The notes: generated by a model not told the origin, from the letters alone. 9,057 nt of DNA from Rudaea sp. (GCA_025934455.1 JAICYA010000054.1:1-9057); one strand, 5' to 3'; positions 1-7,297 are shown, counted from the stretch's first letter. Program-made: numbers and translations.

Positions 1-14
1 GGATGTGCCGCTCG

Positions 15-104
15 CGATTCAAGCATGCAAGTGCTTGAATCGTCGTAGCCGAGTGCGGACCTGCGCCGCACTCGGCGTGGGCTGCCAACCCCACGATGGG
101 GTTG
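15..104. repeat. Three consecutive perfect hairpins
   Basis: Three inverted repeats lie end to end upstream of the sigma factor gene. The first pairs 15-25 with 32-42 (11 bp, 6-nt loop). The second pairs 48-58 with 66-76 (11 bp, GC-rich, arm GCCGAGTGCGG, 7-nt loop). The third pairs 86-93 with 97-104 (8 bp, 3-nt loop). The arms differ in sequence, so these are separate palindromes and not copies of one repeat. None is followed directly by a T run, so a classical intrinsic terminator is not clear; the nearest T run is TTTTT at 127-131, after a small CCCA/TGGG stem at 111-122. They could end an upstream transcript lying outside the window, stabilise RNA, or be extragenic palindromes. The pairing is seen directly; the function is unknown. 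Confidence 0.6.
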
Positions 105-120
105 TGCAGACCCAAAAATG

Positions 121-150
121 GGAACCTTTTTCGCGATAGCTCCATCCGAT
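121..150 (+). promoter_or_regulatory. Possible ECF-type promoter of the sigma factor gene
   Basis: GGAACC at 121-126 resembles the GGAAC -35 core used by many extracytoplasmic-function sigma factors. TCCGAT at 145-150 loosely resembles an ECF -10 element, at a spacing slightly longer than usual. If used, transcription would start around 155-157, very close to the ribosome binding site at 156-161, leaving a very short leader. This would fit autoregulation of the sigma gene. The match is weak and the call is an inference from motif resemblance only. Confidence 0.22.
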
Positions 151-155
151 GGCGC

Positions 156-161
156 AAGGAG
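156..161 (+). promoter_or_regulatory. Ribosome binding site that fixes the sigma factor start
   Basis: AAGGAG lies 8 nt before the ATG at 170. An in-frame ATG at 149 would be upstream of this site, with no comparable Shine-Dalgarno of its own. The start at 170 is therefore preferred. Confidence 0.75.
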
Positions 162-169
162 CCTGCAAT

Positions 170-862
170 ATGCCGAATAGCCTTGCCATCGATTACACCG
201 TCCTGGCGGACGCCGAACTGGTGGACCTGGCCCGGCGCGGCCGGCGCGAGGCATACCGGCAGATCGTCCAGCGCGGCAACCAGCGCCTGTTCCGCATTGC
301 GCGCAGCGTGCTCGACGACGATGCCGAAGCCGAGGACGCCGTGCAGGAAGCCTATATGCACGCGTTCGCGAAGCTCGACGGCTTCCGCGGCGAGGCCAGC
401 CTGCTTACCTGGCTCACGCGTATCGTCCTCAACGAAGCCTACGCGCGTCGGCGCCAGCGCCATGCGGTCGTGGGCGTCGAGCAGATCGAAGCGGCCCAAT
501 CCGGAGACTCACAGGTGCTGGCATTCCCGAACAAATTCGGCGCGGAAGATCCCGCCGCCGGCGCCACACGCGCGCAGATGCGCGAGCTCATCGAGCGCGC
601 CGTCGACCGCCTGCCGGAACCTTTCCGCGTCGTTTTCGTCATGCGCCAGATCGAGGAATGCAGCGTCGAGGAAACCGCGAGCGCGCTCGGCATCCGCGCC
701 GAAACCGTAAAGACGCGCCTGCATCGTGCACGCCGCCTGTTGCACAGTGCGCTGCAGGAAAACCTCGCCAGTGCGCTGACCGGCGCGTTCCCGTTTCTCG
801 GCGCGCGTTGCGAACGCATGACCGCCACGGTCATGGCGCGTCTGCCGGCCAGTGTCGATTGA
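170..862 (+). CDS. ECF-family RNA polymerase sigma-70 factor with Cys-containing C-terminal tail
   Basis: A 230-residue sigma-70 family protein that should direct core RNA polymerase to a small regulon. Region sigma-2 spans about residues 18-95, with the acidic stretch DAEDAVQEAY-like around 52-62 and a tryptophan-containing segment (LLTWLTRIVLNEAYARRR) near 78-95. Region sigma-4 spans about 137-195: LPEPFRVVFVMRQIEECS, then a helix-turn-helix (VEETASALGIRAETVKTRLHRAR). There is no sigma-3, as in ECF factors. A tail of about 35 residues follows, with FPFLGARCERM (Cys214); Cys164 lies in sigma-4. The start at 170 is chosen for its AAGGAG box. Neighbours downstream are two membrane proteins and a thiol-redox protein, probably its targets or partners. 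No recognisable anti-sigma gene (zinc-finger or RskA-like) is present in the window. The signal it responds to is unknown; a redox role is an inference from context. Confidence 0.93.
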   Translation: MPNSLAIDYTVLADAELVDLARRGRREAYRQIVQRGNQRLFRIARSVLDDDAEAEDAVQEAYMHAFAKLDGFRGEASLLTWLTRIVLNEAYARRRQRHAVVGVEQIEAAQSGDSQVLAFPNKFGAEDPAAGATRAQMRELIERAVDRLPEPFRVVFVMRQIEECSVEETASALGIRAETVKTRLHRARRLLHSALQENLASALTGAFPFLGARCERMTATVMARLPASVD

Positions 863-925
863 CGAACACGCCCGTCCGATCGTCTTCACCCAGCCAACTT
901 TCATCCGATCAGCTTTCATACCAGC

Positions 926-932
926 AAGGGGA
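926..932 (+). promoter_or_regulatory. Ribosome binding site of the 113-aa membrane protein
   Basis: AAGGGGA lies 5 nt before the ATG at 938. It supports translation of this frame rather than the longer overlapping frame that runs through the same bases. Confidence 0.65.
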
Positions 933-937
933 ACATC

Positions 938-1279
938 ATGCTCAACTACGCCATCATCATCTTCGCCATCGCTGCCGTCGGCGGCCTCGTCCTCGCCGCA
1001 CATGTGTTGCGCGGCAAATTCGCGCCGTGGGCGCTGTCCCTGCTGCACGCCCTGCTCGGCGCCGCCGGACTCGTCACCCTGATCGTGATCGTGCTGCAAG
1101 GCGCCGGCTCCGCGCGGCTTTTCGCCGCCCTTGGCCTGCTCGTCCTCGCGGCCTTGGGCGGCTTCTTCCTCGTCTCGTTCCATCTGCGCCGCACGCTGCC
1201 GCCGAAGGCCATCGTATGCGTGCACGCGGGCGTTGCCGTGATCGGCTTCCTGATCCTGCTCAGCCTGCTGCTGGTCTGA
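938..1279 (+). CDS. Small four-helix membrane protein, function unknown
   Basis: I do not recognise a named family. The 113-residue product is almost wholly hydrophobic, with four likely transmembrane segments at about residues 3-22, 31-53, 59-82 and 91-112, short loops and no soluble domain. Histidines sit in or at the edge of every helix (His22, His37, His82, His96), a pattern that could fit haem or metal binding but does not prove it. The only charged clusters are RGK at 25-27 and HLRR at 82-85, between helices. The start has a strong Shine-Dalgarno (AAGGGGA) and lies 75 bp after the sigma gene; the stop is 5 nt before the DUF2231 start, suggesting translational coupling. It could be a partner of the DUF2231 protein, a membrane anchor, or conceivably an anti-sigma-like regulator, although it lacks a cytoplasmic domain for that. 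Confidence that it is a gene is good; its role is open. Confidence 0.82.
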   Translation: MLNYAIIIFAIAAVGGLVLAAHVLRGKFAPWALSLLHALLGAAGLVTLIVIVLQGAGSARLFAALGLLVLAALGGFFLVSFHLRRTLPPKAIVCVHAGVAVIGFLILLSLLLV

Positions 1280-1284
1280 TCGCG

Positions 1285-1707
1285 ATGCGCCATCCGCTGC
1301 ATCCGGCGTTGGTGCATTTTCCGGTCGCCTGCTGGTCGCTGGCCAGTGCGGCGGATCTGGCCAGCCTGCATTTCGGCGAACCGGCCTGGCGCTTTGCCGG
1401 TGTGCTGCTGATCGTCGGCCTGGTCATGGCGATTCCCGCGCTGCTGGCCGGCCTGTACGAATTGACCCGCGTCGCGCAGGACAGTCCCGCCTGGCACACG
1501 ATTTACCTGCACATGGGCGCGATGTCGGCGGCGCTGATGCTGTACGCGGTCAGCCTGTTCGCCCGGCTCGATCGCACCACGCTGCTCGCGCCTGGCGCCG
1601 TCGCGATCGCCTGCGGCGTCGCCGGCTTCCTGTGCCTGGCCGCCGGCGGCTGGCTTGGCGGGAAACTGGTTTACCAATACCGGCTCGGCGGCACGCCGCC
1701 GGACTGA
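1285..1707 (+). CDS. DUF2231 family membrane protein
   Basis: A 140-residue inner-membrane protein matching the DUF2231 pattern. It opens with HPLHPALVHFPVA (residues 3-15), which has the family's conserved HP and VHFP motifs, and ends with GGWLGGKLVYQYRLG (121-135), the family's typical C-terminal signature. Four transmembrane helices are likely at about 8-28, 35-58, 75-94 and 102-124. Conserved histidines His6, His11, His71 and His76 sit near membrane faces. The family has no settled biochemical role; some members occur with redox proteins, and haem binding is a reasonable guess only. ATG 1285 is chosen because it gives the canonical N-terminus and lies 5 nt after the preceding stop; it has no strong Shine-Dalgarno, so coupling to the upstream gene is likely. 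The frame is open much further upstream, but that part is antisense-like, Arg-rich noise over the sigma and small membrane genes. Confidence 0.9.
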   Translation: MRHPLHPALVHFPVACWSLASAADLASLHFGEPAWRFAGVLLIVGLVMAIPALLAGLYELTRVAQDSPAWHTIYLHMGAMSAALMLYAVSLFARLDRTTLLAPGAVAIACGVAGFLCLAAGGWLGGKLVYQYRLGGTPPD

Positions 1708-1723
1708 AGCTCGACACCGCAAC

Positions 1724-1729
1724 AGGGGA
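1724..1729 (+). promoter_or_regulatory. Ribosome binding site of the peroxiredoxin-like gene
   Basis: AGGGGA lies 7 nt before the ATG at 1737, inside the 29-nt gap after the DUF2231 stop. It supports this start over the in-frame upstream extension into the DUF2231 gene. Confidence 0.7.
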
Positions 1730-1736
1730 AAACGCC

Positions 1737-2288
1737 ATGAGACTTTCCGCACCGGCCAAGGCACCGAAACTCGCGCTCACCGACATCGAGGGCAAGCCCG
1801 TCCGCATTGGCGGCAACAATCGCCGCACGTTGCTGTGTTTCTTCCGCGATGCCGCCTGCCCGTTCTGCAACTTCCGCATCTACGAATTGACCAACCACCA
1901 TGCCGCGCTGAGCAAACTCGGTCTGGACATCGTCGCGGTGTTCACTTCGACGCCGGACCAGGTGCACCGCTTCGTCGCGCGCCAGCCACGGCCGTTCCAG
2001 GTCGTCGCCGATCCGACTTCGCTTGCCCACGAAACCTATCGCATCGAGCGTTCGTTCTGGCGCAAGCTCAAGGGCATCCTCACGCGCGTGCCGACCCTGA
2101 TCAGGGGTTTGCGCATCGTCGGCCTGGCCGGACTCAACACCACCAACCTGATGCCCGCGGATTTCCTGATCGACGAGCACGGCAACATCGCCGAGGCGTA
2201 TTACGGCAGCGATGCCGGTGACCGCATCCCGTTCGAGCGCGTGGAACTGTTCCTCGCGCGCGGCCTGCTGCAGCGCGCCGCCGCCTAG
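1737..2288 (+). CDS. Peroxiredoxin-like (AhpC/TSA, redoxin-fold) protein with CPFC motif
   Basis: A 183-residue cytoplasmic thioredoxin-fold protein of the peroxiredoxin-like group. Landmarks are an N-terminal redoxin strand region ([16 protein letters not shown], 9-24), the active-site segment [13 protein letters not shown] (32-44) with Cys41 and Cys44, [19 protein letters not shown] (86-104) and [18 protein letters not shown] (140-157). Classical peroxiredoxins have Thr/Ser three residues before the peroxidatic Cys; here that position is Asp38, and the CxxC layout is closer to thioredoxin-like oxidoreductases. It may therefore reduce disulfides or unidentified hydroperoxides. Cys34 is an extra thiol. 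Residues 105-135 form a basic, partly hydrophobic insert. There is no signal peptide. It is last in the sigma-led cassette and meets dapE tail-to-tail, the stop codons overlapping in CTAG. The family call is firm; the exact substrate is unknown. Confidence 0.88.
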   Translation: MRLSAPAKAPKLALTDIEGKPVRIGGNNRRTLLCFFRDAACPFCNFRIYELTNHHAALSKLGLDIVAVFTSTPDQVHRFVARQPRPFQVVADPTSLAHETYRIERSFWRKLKGILTRVPTLIRGLRIVGLAGLNTTNLMPADFLIDEHGNIAEAYYGSDAGDRIPFERVELFLARGLLQRAAA

Positions 2289-3421
2289 CCATCCGCAAGC
2301 AGCGTTTCGACGATCCGCCGATACCAGCCGGGCAATTTTTCCAGATCGTCCAGCGCCACATGCTCGTCGATCTTGTGGATGCTGGCATTGACCGGCCCGA
2401 CCTCGACGACTTCGGCGCCGAGCGGCGCAATGAAGCGCGCATCGGACGTGCCGCCGCCGGTGTCGGCGCGCGGCGCGATGGCGCAAATGGCCTTCGTTGC
2501 GGCTTCCACTGCACCACGCAGTTTTCCGGCGGACGTGGCAAAGGGTTCGCCAGATAAATTCCAGTCGATGGCAAAATCCAGCTTGTGCCTGCGCAGGATC
2601 GCCTCGGTGCGTTCGCGCAGGGATTGCGCCGTACTCGCCGTGCAAAAGCGGAAGTTGAATTTCGCTTCCAGCGTGCCCGGCACCACGTTCAACGCGCCGG
2701 TGCCGGCATGCACGTTGGAAACCTGGAACGATGTCGGCGGGAATTCCGCGTTGCCCTCGTCCCAGCGCGTCGCGGCGAGTTCGGCCAGCGCCGGCGCGGC
2801 AAGATGGATCGGATTGCGCACCTTGTCCGGATAGGCGACGTGGCCCTGCACGCCGCGCACGGTCAGGCTTCCCGACAACGAGCCGCGTCGACCCACGCGC
2901 ACGATGTCGCCGAGTTTTTCGGCCGATGACGGTTCGCCGACCACGCAAAAATCGATGCGCTGGCCGCGACGGCGGAATTCCTCGACAACGCGTCGGACGC
3001 CATCGCGATTCAGCGGACCTTCTTCGTCGCTGGTCAGCAGCAACGCAACGGTGCCGCGATGATCCGGATGCGCGGCAACGAACTGTTCCAGCGCGACCGT
3101 CATCGCCGCCACGCCGGATTTCATGTCCGCCGCGCCGCGGCCGTATAGACGTCCATCGCGAATTACCGGCTCGAATGGCGCGCTCGCCCAATCCGATTCC
3201 GGACCGGTCGGCACGACGTCGGTGTGGCCGAGGAATGCGAACACCGGATCGCCGTCGCCATGTGTCGCCCACAGATTGGAAACGTCGCCGTAGCGCAGAT
3301 GCTCGATGGCGAATCCGGCGCATTGCAGGCGTTCGCAGATCAGCACCTGGCAACCGGCATCGTCCGGCGTCAGCGAGCGGCGTCGGATCAATTCACAGGC
3401 GAGATTCAGAACGTCGCTCAT
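2285..3421 (-). CDS. dapE: Succinyl-diaminopimelate desuccinylase
   Basis: Hydrolyses N-succinyl-LL-2,6-diaminopimelate to succinate and LL-diaminopimelate in the succinylase branch of lysine and peptidoglycan precursor synthesis; a cytoplasmic dizinc M20 peptidase-family enzyme. The 378-residue product matches the family length. Visible residues are GHTDVVPTG (65-73, His66 and Asp68), [10 protein letters not shown] (94-103, zinc ligand Asp99), DEEGP (132-136, general base Glu133 and zinc ligand Glu134), GEPSS (162-166, Glu163) and [11 protein letters not shown] (345-355, His349). A dimerisation (lid) domain lies at about 178-290. The start ATG overlaps the stop of the upstream ArsC-like gene as ATGA (4 bp), so translation is coupled. 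It is the last gene of the map-glnD-dapD-arsC-dapE run. Its stop shares the CTAG at 2285-2288 with the converging peroxiredoxin-like gene, and no terminator hairpin is evident there. Confidence 0.97.
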   Translation of the reverse strand: MSDVLNLACELIRRRSLTPDDAGCQVLICERLQCAGFAIEHLRYGDVSNLWATHGDGDPVFAFLGHTDVVPTGPESDWASAPFEPVIRDGRLYGRGAADMKSGVAAMTVALEQFVAAHPDHRGTVALLLTSDEEGPLNRDGVRRVVEEFRRRGQRIDFCVVGEPSSAEKLGDIVRVGRRGSLSGSLTVRGVQGHVAYPDKVRNPIHLAAPALAELAATRWDEGNAEFPPTSFQVSNVHAGTGALNVVPGTLEAKFNFRFCTASTAQSLRERTEAILRRHKLDFAIDWNLSGEPFATSAGKLRGAVEAATKAICAIAPRADTGGGTSDARFIAPLGAEVVEVGPVNASIHKIDEHVALDDLEKLPGWYRRIVETLLADG

Positions 3422-3771
3422 GCGGCGAACAGCTTGGCGTAGAGCTTGTCGGTAAAGCCCAGATGCACGCTGCCGTCATCGAGCACGGCGACCGGCCGGC
3501 GCACCAGCGCCGGATATTCCTTGATCAGCAGCAGCCATTCGGCATCCGAGCCCGGCGACTTGCGCGCGGGCAGCAGGTTGCGCCAGGTCATGCCGGTGCG
3601 GTTGACGAGTTTTTCCCAGCCGCCGACGGCCTTGGCCCACGCCTTGAGCGTTGTCGCATCGACGCGTTGCTCGCGGTAATCGACGAAGGTGTGAGCGATC
3701 TTTTTCCGATCCAGCCAGTTGCGGGCCTTCTCGCAGGTACTGCATTTTTCCAGTCCGTATATCCGCGGCAT
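3418..3771 (-). CDS. ArsC/Spx-family thioredoxin-fold protein (YffB-like)
   Basis: A 117-residue member of the ArsC/Spx/YffB group. It starts [20 protein letters not shown], giving a CxxC at Cys10-Cys13 in the first loop, and has the family's RRPV (91-94) and a late GF (105-106). E. coli YffB, encoded next to dapE, is the natural relative; it has been proposed to be a glutathione-dependent thiol reductase, and true arsenate reductase activity is unlikely in this context. Two starts are possible: GTG at 3780, overlapping the dapD stop, or ATG at 3771. I choose ATG 3771 because GAGGAG (3785-3780) sits 8 nt before it and runs directly into the GTG. It lies 5 nt after dapD and overlaps dapE by 4 bp. 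The family call is strong; its biochemical role is uncertain. Confidence 0.92.
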   Translation of the reverse strand: MPRIYGLEKCSTCEKARNWLDRKKIAHTFVDYREQRVDATTLKAWAKAVGGWEKLVNRTGMTWRNLLPARKSPGSDAEWLLLIKEYPALVRRPVAVLDDGSVHLGFTDKLYAKLFAA

Positions 3772-3776
3772 CCGAA

Positions 3777-4607
3777 TCACTCCTCACCACTGCGCAGCAA
3801 CTCGTTGATCGAGGTCTTGCTGCGCGTCTTCTCGTCCACGCGTTTGACGATCACCGCGGCGTACAGGCTGTGCGAGCCATCCGCGGCAGGCAGGCTGCCG
3901 GCGACGACGACGCTGCCAGCCGGCACGCGGCCGTAATGAACCTGCCGCGTGGCGCGATCGTAGATGCGCGTGGACTGGCCGAGGAATACGCCCATGCCGA
4001 TCACGCTGCCGCGCTCGACGACCACGCCTTCGACCACCTCTGAACGCGCGCCGATGAAGCAGTCGTCCTCGATAATGGTCGGATTGGCCTGCAGCGGTTC
4101 GAGCACGCCGCCGATGCCGACGCCACCGGACAAATGCACGTGCGCGCCGATCTGCGCGCAGGAACCGACCGTGGCCCAGGTATCGACCATGGTTCCCGCA
4201 CCGACGTGCGCGCCGATGTTGACGAAGCTCGGCATGAGCACGACGTCACGCGCGACATGCGCGCCGCGCCTCACGACCGCGCCAGGCACGACGCGAGCGC
4301 CGACTTCGCGGAAACGTGCGGCATCGAAGCCTTCGAAGCGCAGCGGCACCTTGTCGAAATAGGGCGCGGGCGAGGCATCCATCACCACGTTGGGATTGAG
4401 CCGGAACGACAGCAGCACCGCTTTCTTGAGCCATTGATTGACACGCCAGCCACCCACGCCATCCGGCTCGGCGACGCGCAACTCGCCGCTTTCCAGGCCG
4501 TCGAGCGCACGCATGACGGCGTCCGCGATTTCAGCCCCGGCATTGGCGGGCGCAAGCTCGGCACGGCTATCCCAGGCCGATTCGACGATGAGGCGCAGGT
4601 CAGGCAT
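3777..4607 (-). CDS. dapD: 2,3,4,5-tetrahydropyridine-2,6-dicarboxylate N-succinyltransferase
   Basis: Transfers succinyl from succinyl-CoA to tetrahydrodipicolinate, the committed step of the succinylase diaminopimelate/lysine pathway; the cytoplasmic enzyme is a trimer. The 276-residue product is close to the E. coli length and closely resembles it by eye. It has a helical N-terminal domain (1-100, with [13 protein letters not shown] at 57-69), then a left-handed beta-helix of hexapeptide repeats (about 105-235) containing [22 protein letters not shown] (129-150), [20 protein letters not shown] (158-177) and [13 protein letters not shown] (182-194). It ends ..[16 protein letters not shown] 4607 is chosen because [12 protein letters not shown] aligns with the known N-terminus; the frame is open 29 codons further upstream, but only inside glnD. 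It overlaps glnD by 8 bp. Its only Shine-Dalgarno-like sequence is weak (GGACGGA, about 12 nt upstream), so coupling to glnD translation is probable. Confidence 0.97.
   Translation of the reverse strand: MPDLRLIVESAWDSRAELAPANAGAEIADAVMRALDGLESGELRVAEPDGVGGWRVNQWLKKAVLLSFRLNPNVVMDASPAPYFDKVPLRFEGFDAARFREVGARVVPGAVVRRGAHVARDVVLMPSFVNIGAHVGAGTMVDTWATVGSCAQIGAHVHLSGGVGIGGVLEPLQANPTIIEDDCFIGARSEVVEGVVVERGSVIGMGVFLGQSTRIYDRATRQVHYGRVPAGSVVVAGSLPAADGSHSLYAAVIVKRVDEKTRSKTSINELLRSGEE
3780..3785 (-). promoter_or_regulatory. Ribosome binding site of the ArsC-like gene, inside the end of dapD
   Basis: GAGGAG on the minus strand is exactly the last two Glu codons of dapD. It lies 8 nt before the ATG at 3771. 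A coding tail thus doubles as the initiation site of the next gene, and this decides the start in favour of the ATG over the GTG at 3780. Confidence 0.75.
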
Positions 4608-7260
4608 GCCGTTTTCCGTCCGCTGAAAAATCCAGGATGCGCGCAAGCGCCTCCCGCAAGGCTGCGCATGCTGCGGGATCGAGTATTGCGTCATGCACGC
4701 CGCCGATCAAGAAAAAATCCTCGACGCGCTCGCCGAACGTGGCGATGCGTGCGTCATGGACGCGCACGCCCTGTTCGCGGAAAACGCGCGCGATCGCGGC
4801 CAGCAATCCGGGACGGTCGGCACAAACGATGGCGAGTTGGGTGTGGCCGGACGCCGGTTGGGCGCCGAACTCGATCTTTGGTGCAATCGGGAAATGCCGC
4901 TGCACGCGGCTCGGTGCGTGCGACGCCGTTTCCGCGCGATACGGCGTTTGCGCCAGCGCCTTGGCCAGCGCGTCGCGCAAGCGCGCCGCCTGCACGGCAT
5001 CGCGCAGGGCGCGGCCTTCGCCGTCGAGCACGACGAAACTGTCCAGGCTCATGCCGCTGCGCGAGGTGACCACGCGCGCTTCGAGCACGGACAGGCGCAG
5101 GCGGTCGAACACCGCGGTAATCGCCGCGAACAGGCCGTCGCGGTCGGCGGCATGCACGAATACCTCGGTGCCGCCGCGCGGACCCCGTGCCTCGACCAGC
5201 ACATGCAGGCCGTCGGCCGATGCCTGCGCGATGCCGCGCGTCTGCCAGGCAATCTGCGCCGGGGTGAAACGCAGAAAGCTCTCATCCGGAAAGTCCGTCC
5301 AGACGCGCTCGATGGTCGCCGCGTCCATTCCATCCTCGCGCAGGATAGCCCGTGCCTCGTGCCGGCACTCGTCCGCGCGCTCGCCTGCGTGGGGAATATT
5401 TTCCAGGCCCGCGCGCAATGCATAGCGCGTGCTTACGTACAGGTCGGAAAGCAGTTTGTCCTTCCACGAAGTCCTCAGCTTCGCGCTGGTGCCCGCGATG
5501 TCGGCGCAGGTAAGCAGGTACAGGTAATCCAGGCGCTCCCAGTCGGCGACTTCGGCGGCGAAGCCGCGCACCACGTCCGGATCGGCGATGTCCTGGCGCT
5601 GTGCAGTCACGCTCATCAGCAAGTGCCGGCGCACCAGCCAGGCGACGAGATCGATCTCCGCGGGCAACAACTTCAGGCGCTCGCAAAATGCGCGCGCCTC
5701 CGCTTCGCCAAGTTCGGAATGGTCGCCGCCACGGCCCTTGGCAATGTCGTGGAACAAGGCGGCGAGCAGCAGCAGTTCGGGTTTCGGCAGGCGCGACCAC
5801 AGTTCGTGCGCCTGCGCGAACTCGCGGCTGGCCTGCGCGCTGGCGAAGCGTTCGACGTTGCGCAGCACGCGGATCGTGTGTTCGTCCACCGTATAGACGT
5901 GGAACAGGTCGTATTGCATGCGCCCGACGATGCGTCCGAACGCCGGCAGGTAGTGCGCGAGCACGCCGAAGCGGTTCATGCGCGCCAGCGCCTCGACCGC
6001 TGGCGCCCCACGCCGCAGCAGGCGCAGGAAGGCGGCGTTCACCGCATCGTCTTCCCCGAGGCGATTGCCAACGCGTGCCAGCTCGACTTCGATGCGGCGC
6101 ACGAGCGTCGTGCGCAACGCGATGACCTGCGCGTGCTCACCCCAGATGCGGAACAGGTCGACCAACGCGGCGGGACGGCGTTCGAACAGGTCCGGCGTAT
6201 CGCTGTCCAGGCGCGCGTTGATGGCGACGAAATCCAGGCTCACGCGAAGCGGCAACGCCGGCGCTTCCAGCGTCTCTTCGCAGGCGTCGATGAAGCGCGT
6301 GCTCAGGCGCTCGATCGCCATCGCGGCGCGGTAATAACCCTGCATGAACTGTTCGACGGCGAGGTTCTCGCGGTGCTCGTCGGCGAACCCGAACTGCACG
6401 GCGAGAGCACGCTGGTAGTCGAACAGCAGGCGCTCTTCAGCGCGACCGGCGGCGAGGTGCAGGGCGAAACGCATGCTCGCGAGCAGGTGCCGAGACGCCT
6501 CGATCGCCGCCACCTCCGCCGGCGCCAACATGCCGCATTTTCCCAATGTGGAAAAATTCGTCGCGGCGAACAGGCGTCGGCCCAGCCACAGGATCGTCTG
6601 CGCCGCGCGCAGGCCGCCCGGGCCGTCCTTGAGGTTCGGCTCCAGGTTGTAGGCCGTGTCGTTGAAACGCGCGTGGCGCGCATCGCGGTCGGCACGCCGC
6701 GCACCCAGATAGCGCTGCTTCGACCAGACCGCATCGTCTTCAAGCAAGGCGGCGAGCGCCGCATCGAAGCTCGTGGCTCCGGCGATCCGGCGCGCGTCGA
6801 ACAGGCTGGTGTACACGCTCGCATCCGCGGCGGCATGTTCGCGGCATTCGGCCAGCGTGCGCACGGAATGGCCTGGCTTGAGGCCAATGTCCCACAGGCA
6901 GGCGAAAAAAGCTTCAAGCGCGCGCGACAGCGGACCCGTTGGCGATTGTTCGCACAACACGAGCAGGTCGACGTCCGAATGCGGGAACAACTCGGCGCGG
7001 CCGAAACCGCCGACCGCATTCAGCGCCGCCGCATCGGCATCGCCGATGCATGCCGTCCACGCGTGCGCGACGATGCGTTCGACCGCGTCGGCGCGCGCAT
7101 GCGTGAGATCATCCACATTCGCGCCCGCGCGAAACGCCTCGGCGAGTTGCCGATCGTTGTCGTCGAGCAATTGCCGCAGTGCCATGCGCGCCTCGCGCGA
7201 CACGCCGCTGCGCGGAATCGCGGCGGGGAGGCGCGGCAGATTGATCGCGACTGCAGGCAT
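4600..7260 (-). CDS. glnD: Bifunctional [protein-PII] uridylyltransferase / uridylyl-removing enzyme
   Basis: The nitrogen sensor that uridylylates PII (GlnB/GlnK) when glutamine is low and removes UMP when it is high, steering glutamine synthetase adenylylation and NtrBC. The 886-residue product is near the E. coli size (890). The domains are in the expected order. The nucleotidyltransferase has [19 protein letters not shown] (84-102, metal ligands Asp96 and Asp98) and [10 protein letters not shown] (209-218). A helical linker follows. The HD hydrolase has HVYTVDEHT (454-462) and [11 protein letters not shown] (504-514). Two C-terminal ACT domains (about 699-775 and 807-882) bind glutamine. 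ATG 7260 gives a normal N-terminus but has no clear Shine-Dalgarno; ATG 7185 (residue 26) has a modest GAGG box and cannot be excluded. It lies 88 bp after map and overlaps dapD by 8 bp, so it is probably co-transcribed with both. Confidence 0.97.
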   Translation of the reverse strand: MPAVAINLPRLPAAIPRSGVSREARMALRQLLDDNDRQLAEAFRAGANVDDLTHARADAVERIVAHAWTACIGDADAAALNAVGGFGRAELFPHSDVDLLVLCEQSPTGPLSRALEAFFACLWDIGLKPGHSVRTLAECREHAAADASVYTSLFDARRIAGATSFDAALAALLEDDAVWSKQRYLGARRADRDARHARFNDTAYNLEPNLKDGPGGLRAAQTILWLGRRLFAATNFSTLGKCGMLAPAEVAAIEASRHLLASMRFALHLAAGRAEERLLFDYQRALAVQFGFADEHRENLAVEQFMQGYYRAAMAIERLSTRFIDACEETLEAPALPLRVSLDFVAINARLDSDTPDLFERRPAALVDLFRIWGEHAQVIALRTTLVRRIEVELARVGNRLGEDDAVNAAFLRLLRRGAPAVEALARMNRFGVLAHYLPAFGRIVGRMQYDLFHVYTVDEHTIRVLRNVERFASAQASREFAQAHELWSRLPKPELLLLAALFHDIAKGRGGDHSELGEAEARAFCERLKLLPAEIDLVAWLVRRHLLMSVTAQRQDIADPDVVRGFAAEVADWERLDYLYLLTCADIAGTSAKLRTSWKDKLLSDLYVSTRYALRAGLENIPHAGERADECRHEARAILREDGMDAATIERVWTDFPDESFLRFTPAQIAWQTRGIAQASADGLHVLVEARGPRGGTEVFVHAADRDGLFAAITAVFDRLRLSVLEARVVTSRSGMSLDSFVVLDGEGRALRDAVQAARLRDALAKALAQTPYRAETASHAPSRVQRHFPIAPKIEFGAQPASGHTQLAIVCADRPGLLAAIARVFREQGVRVHDARIATFGERVEDFFLIGGVHDAILDPAACAALREALARILDFSADGKRHA

Positions 7261-7297
7261 GCAACGTACCGGTTTGCGCTAGGAATCAGACGCCATC

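Noticed and set aside
149..169. Earlier in-frame ATG for the sigma factor
   Set aside because: The strong AAGGAG box lies downstream of this ATG and is correctly placed for the ATG at 170.
658..1284. N-terminal extension of the DUF2231 gene
   Set aside because: The added part overlaps sigma-4 coding and the whole small membrane gene, is Arg-rich, and the DUF2231 signature starts only at 1285.
1671..3353. A 560-codon open frame on the - strand across dapE and the peroxiredoxin-like gene
   Set aside because: It is Arg-rich, crosses two well-supported genes in a wrong frame and has no recognisable motif.
2731..3936. A 401-codon open frame on the + strand opposite dapE and the ArsC-like gene
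   Set aside because: It is a low-complexity Arg/Pro-rich shadow of conserved minus-strand genes, with no family features.
4608..4694. 29-codon extension of dapD into glnD
   Set aside because: The canonical DapD N-terminus begins at 4607, and the extension lies within the conserved last ACT domain of GlnD.
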